Shown: positions 5,660-5,681 of the stretch, piece by piece
Layout: each line of letters starts with the position of its first letter
How positions within the stretch are numbered: the first letter of the stretch is position 1
NCBI GenBank assembly: GCA_022360075.1
Contig: JAKSDN010001341.1
Location: 1 to 5,681, forward strand
DNA length: 5,681 bases
Direction of reading: 5' to 3'
From: Kiloniellales bacterium
Lineage (GTDB): Bacteria; Pseudomonadota; Alphaproteobacteria; Kiloniellales; JAKSDN01
Made by a program: the position numbers and the translations under genes
Notes under the pieces: model-generated
Told to the model about the DNA's origin: nothing
Databases searched by the model: none
The model's input: the letters and a program-made list of their open reading frames with translations, nothing else

Positions 5660-5681
5660 CCTCATGCTGAGGAGCCCCGAA
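5660..5681 (-). repeat. Inverted second copy of the CTCCTCAGCATGAGG repeat, cut by window end
   Basis: CCTCATGCTGAGGAGC (5660-5675) pairs perfectly with 5616-5631 across a 28-base, AT-rich spacer. The copy runs in the opposite direction and continues past the window. The pair can form a 16-bp stem. Confidence 0.7.

Larger units (their letters stand above)
5332..5681. other. Gene-free tail with interspersed repeats
   Basis: These 350 bases after the antiporter stop contain no credible gene; the short frames crossing them have no ribosome site and translate repeat sequence. From 5332 to 5430 I see only a weak AACTT-12 bases-AAGTT inverted repeat and no proper terminator. From 5433 onward there are three repeat copies, annotated separately. 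Confidence 0.65.

Overview
The window is GC-rich DNA whose genes use strongly GC-biased third codon positions. Its intergenic gaps carry short interspersed palindromic repeats of kinds familiar from Alphaproteobacteria (the CGTCATTGCGAG, CCTGAGCTTGTCGAAG, ATCACCGGG-CCCGGTGAT and CTCCTCAGCATGAGG types). Together with the protein sequences this points to an alphaproteobacterium, probably Rhodospirillales-like. That placement is an inference; there is no rRNA or other marker gene here.

Layout. (1) 1-1299, plus strand: the C-terminal 432 residues of a sodium:solute symporter (SSS family), cut by the window start, followed by a strong intrinsic terminator at 1331-1363. (2) 1462-2309, plus strand: a two-gene unit with a possible promoter of its own, coding for a 79-residue two-helix membrane protein and a membrane-anchored TPR protein whose start overlaps the first gene's stop (ATGA). 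(3) 2310-2786: a 477-base gap without a credible gene, holding two nested inverted pairs of interspersed repeats. (4) 3499 down to 2787, minus strand: two uncharacterised membrane proteins, 154 and 67 residues. (5) 3679-5331, plus strand: a CPA2 cation:proton antiporter of the KefB/KefC type with a C-terminal RCK/TrkA-N domain, divergent from unit 4. (6) 5332-5681: a gene-free tail with three more repeat copies, the last cut by the window end.

Every protein encoded here is membrane-embedded or membrane-anchored. The symporter and the antiporter both move monovalent cations, so the locus could serve ion or solute balance at the inner membrane, but nothing in the sequence links the units functionally. 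The least explained parts are the four small membrane proteins. The most specific observation is that the antiporter carries substitutions in the loop that gates KefC and lacks the usual C-terminal tail. I found no convincing evidence of a wholly new multi-gene system.
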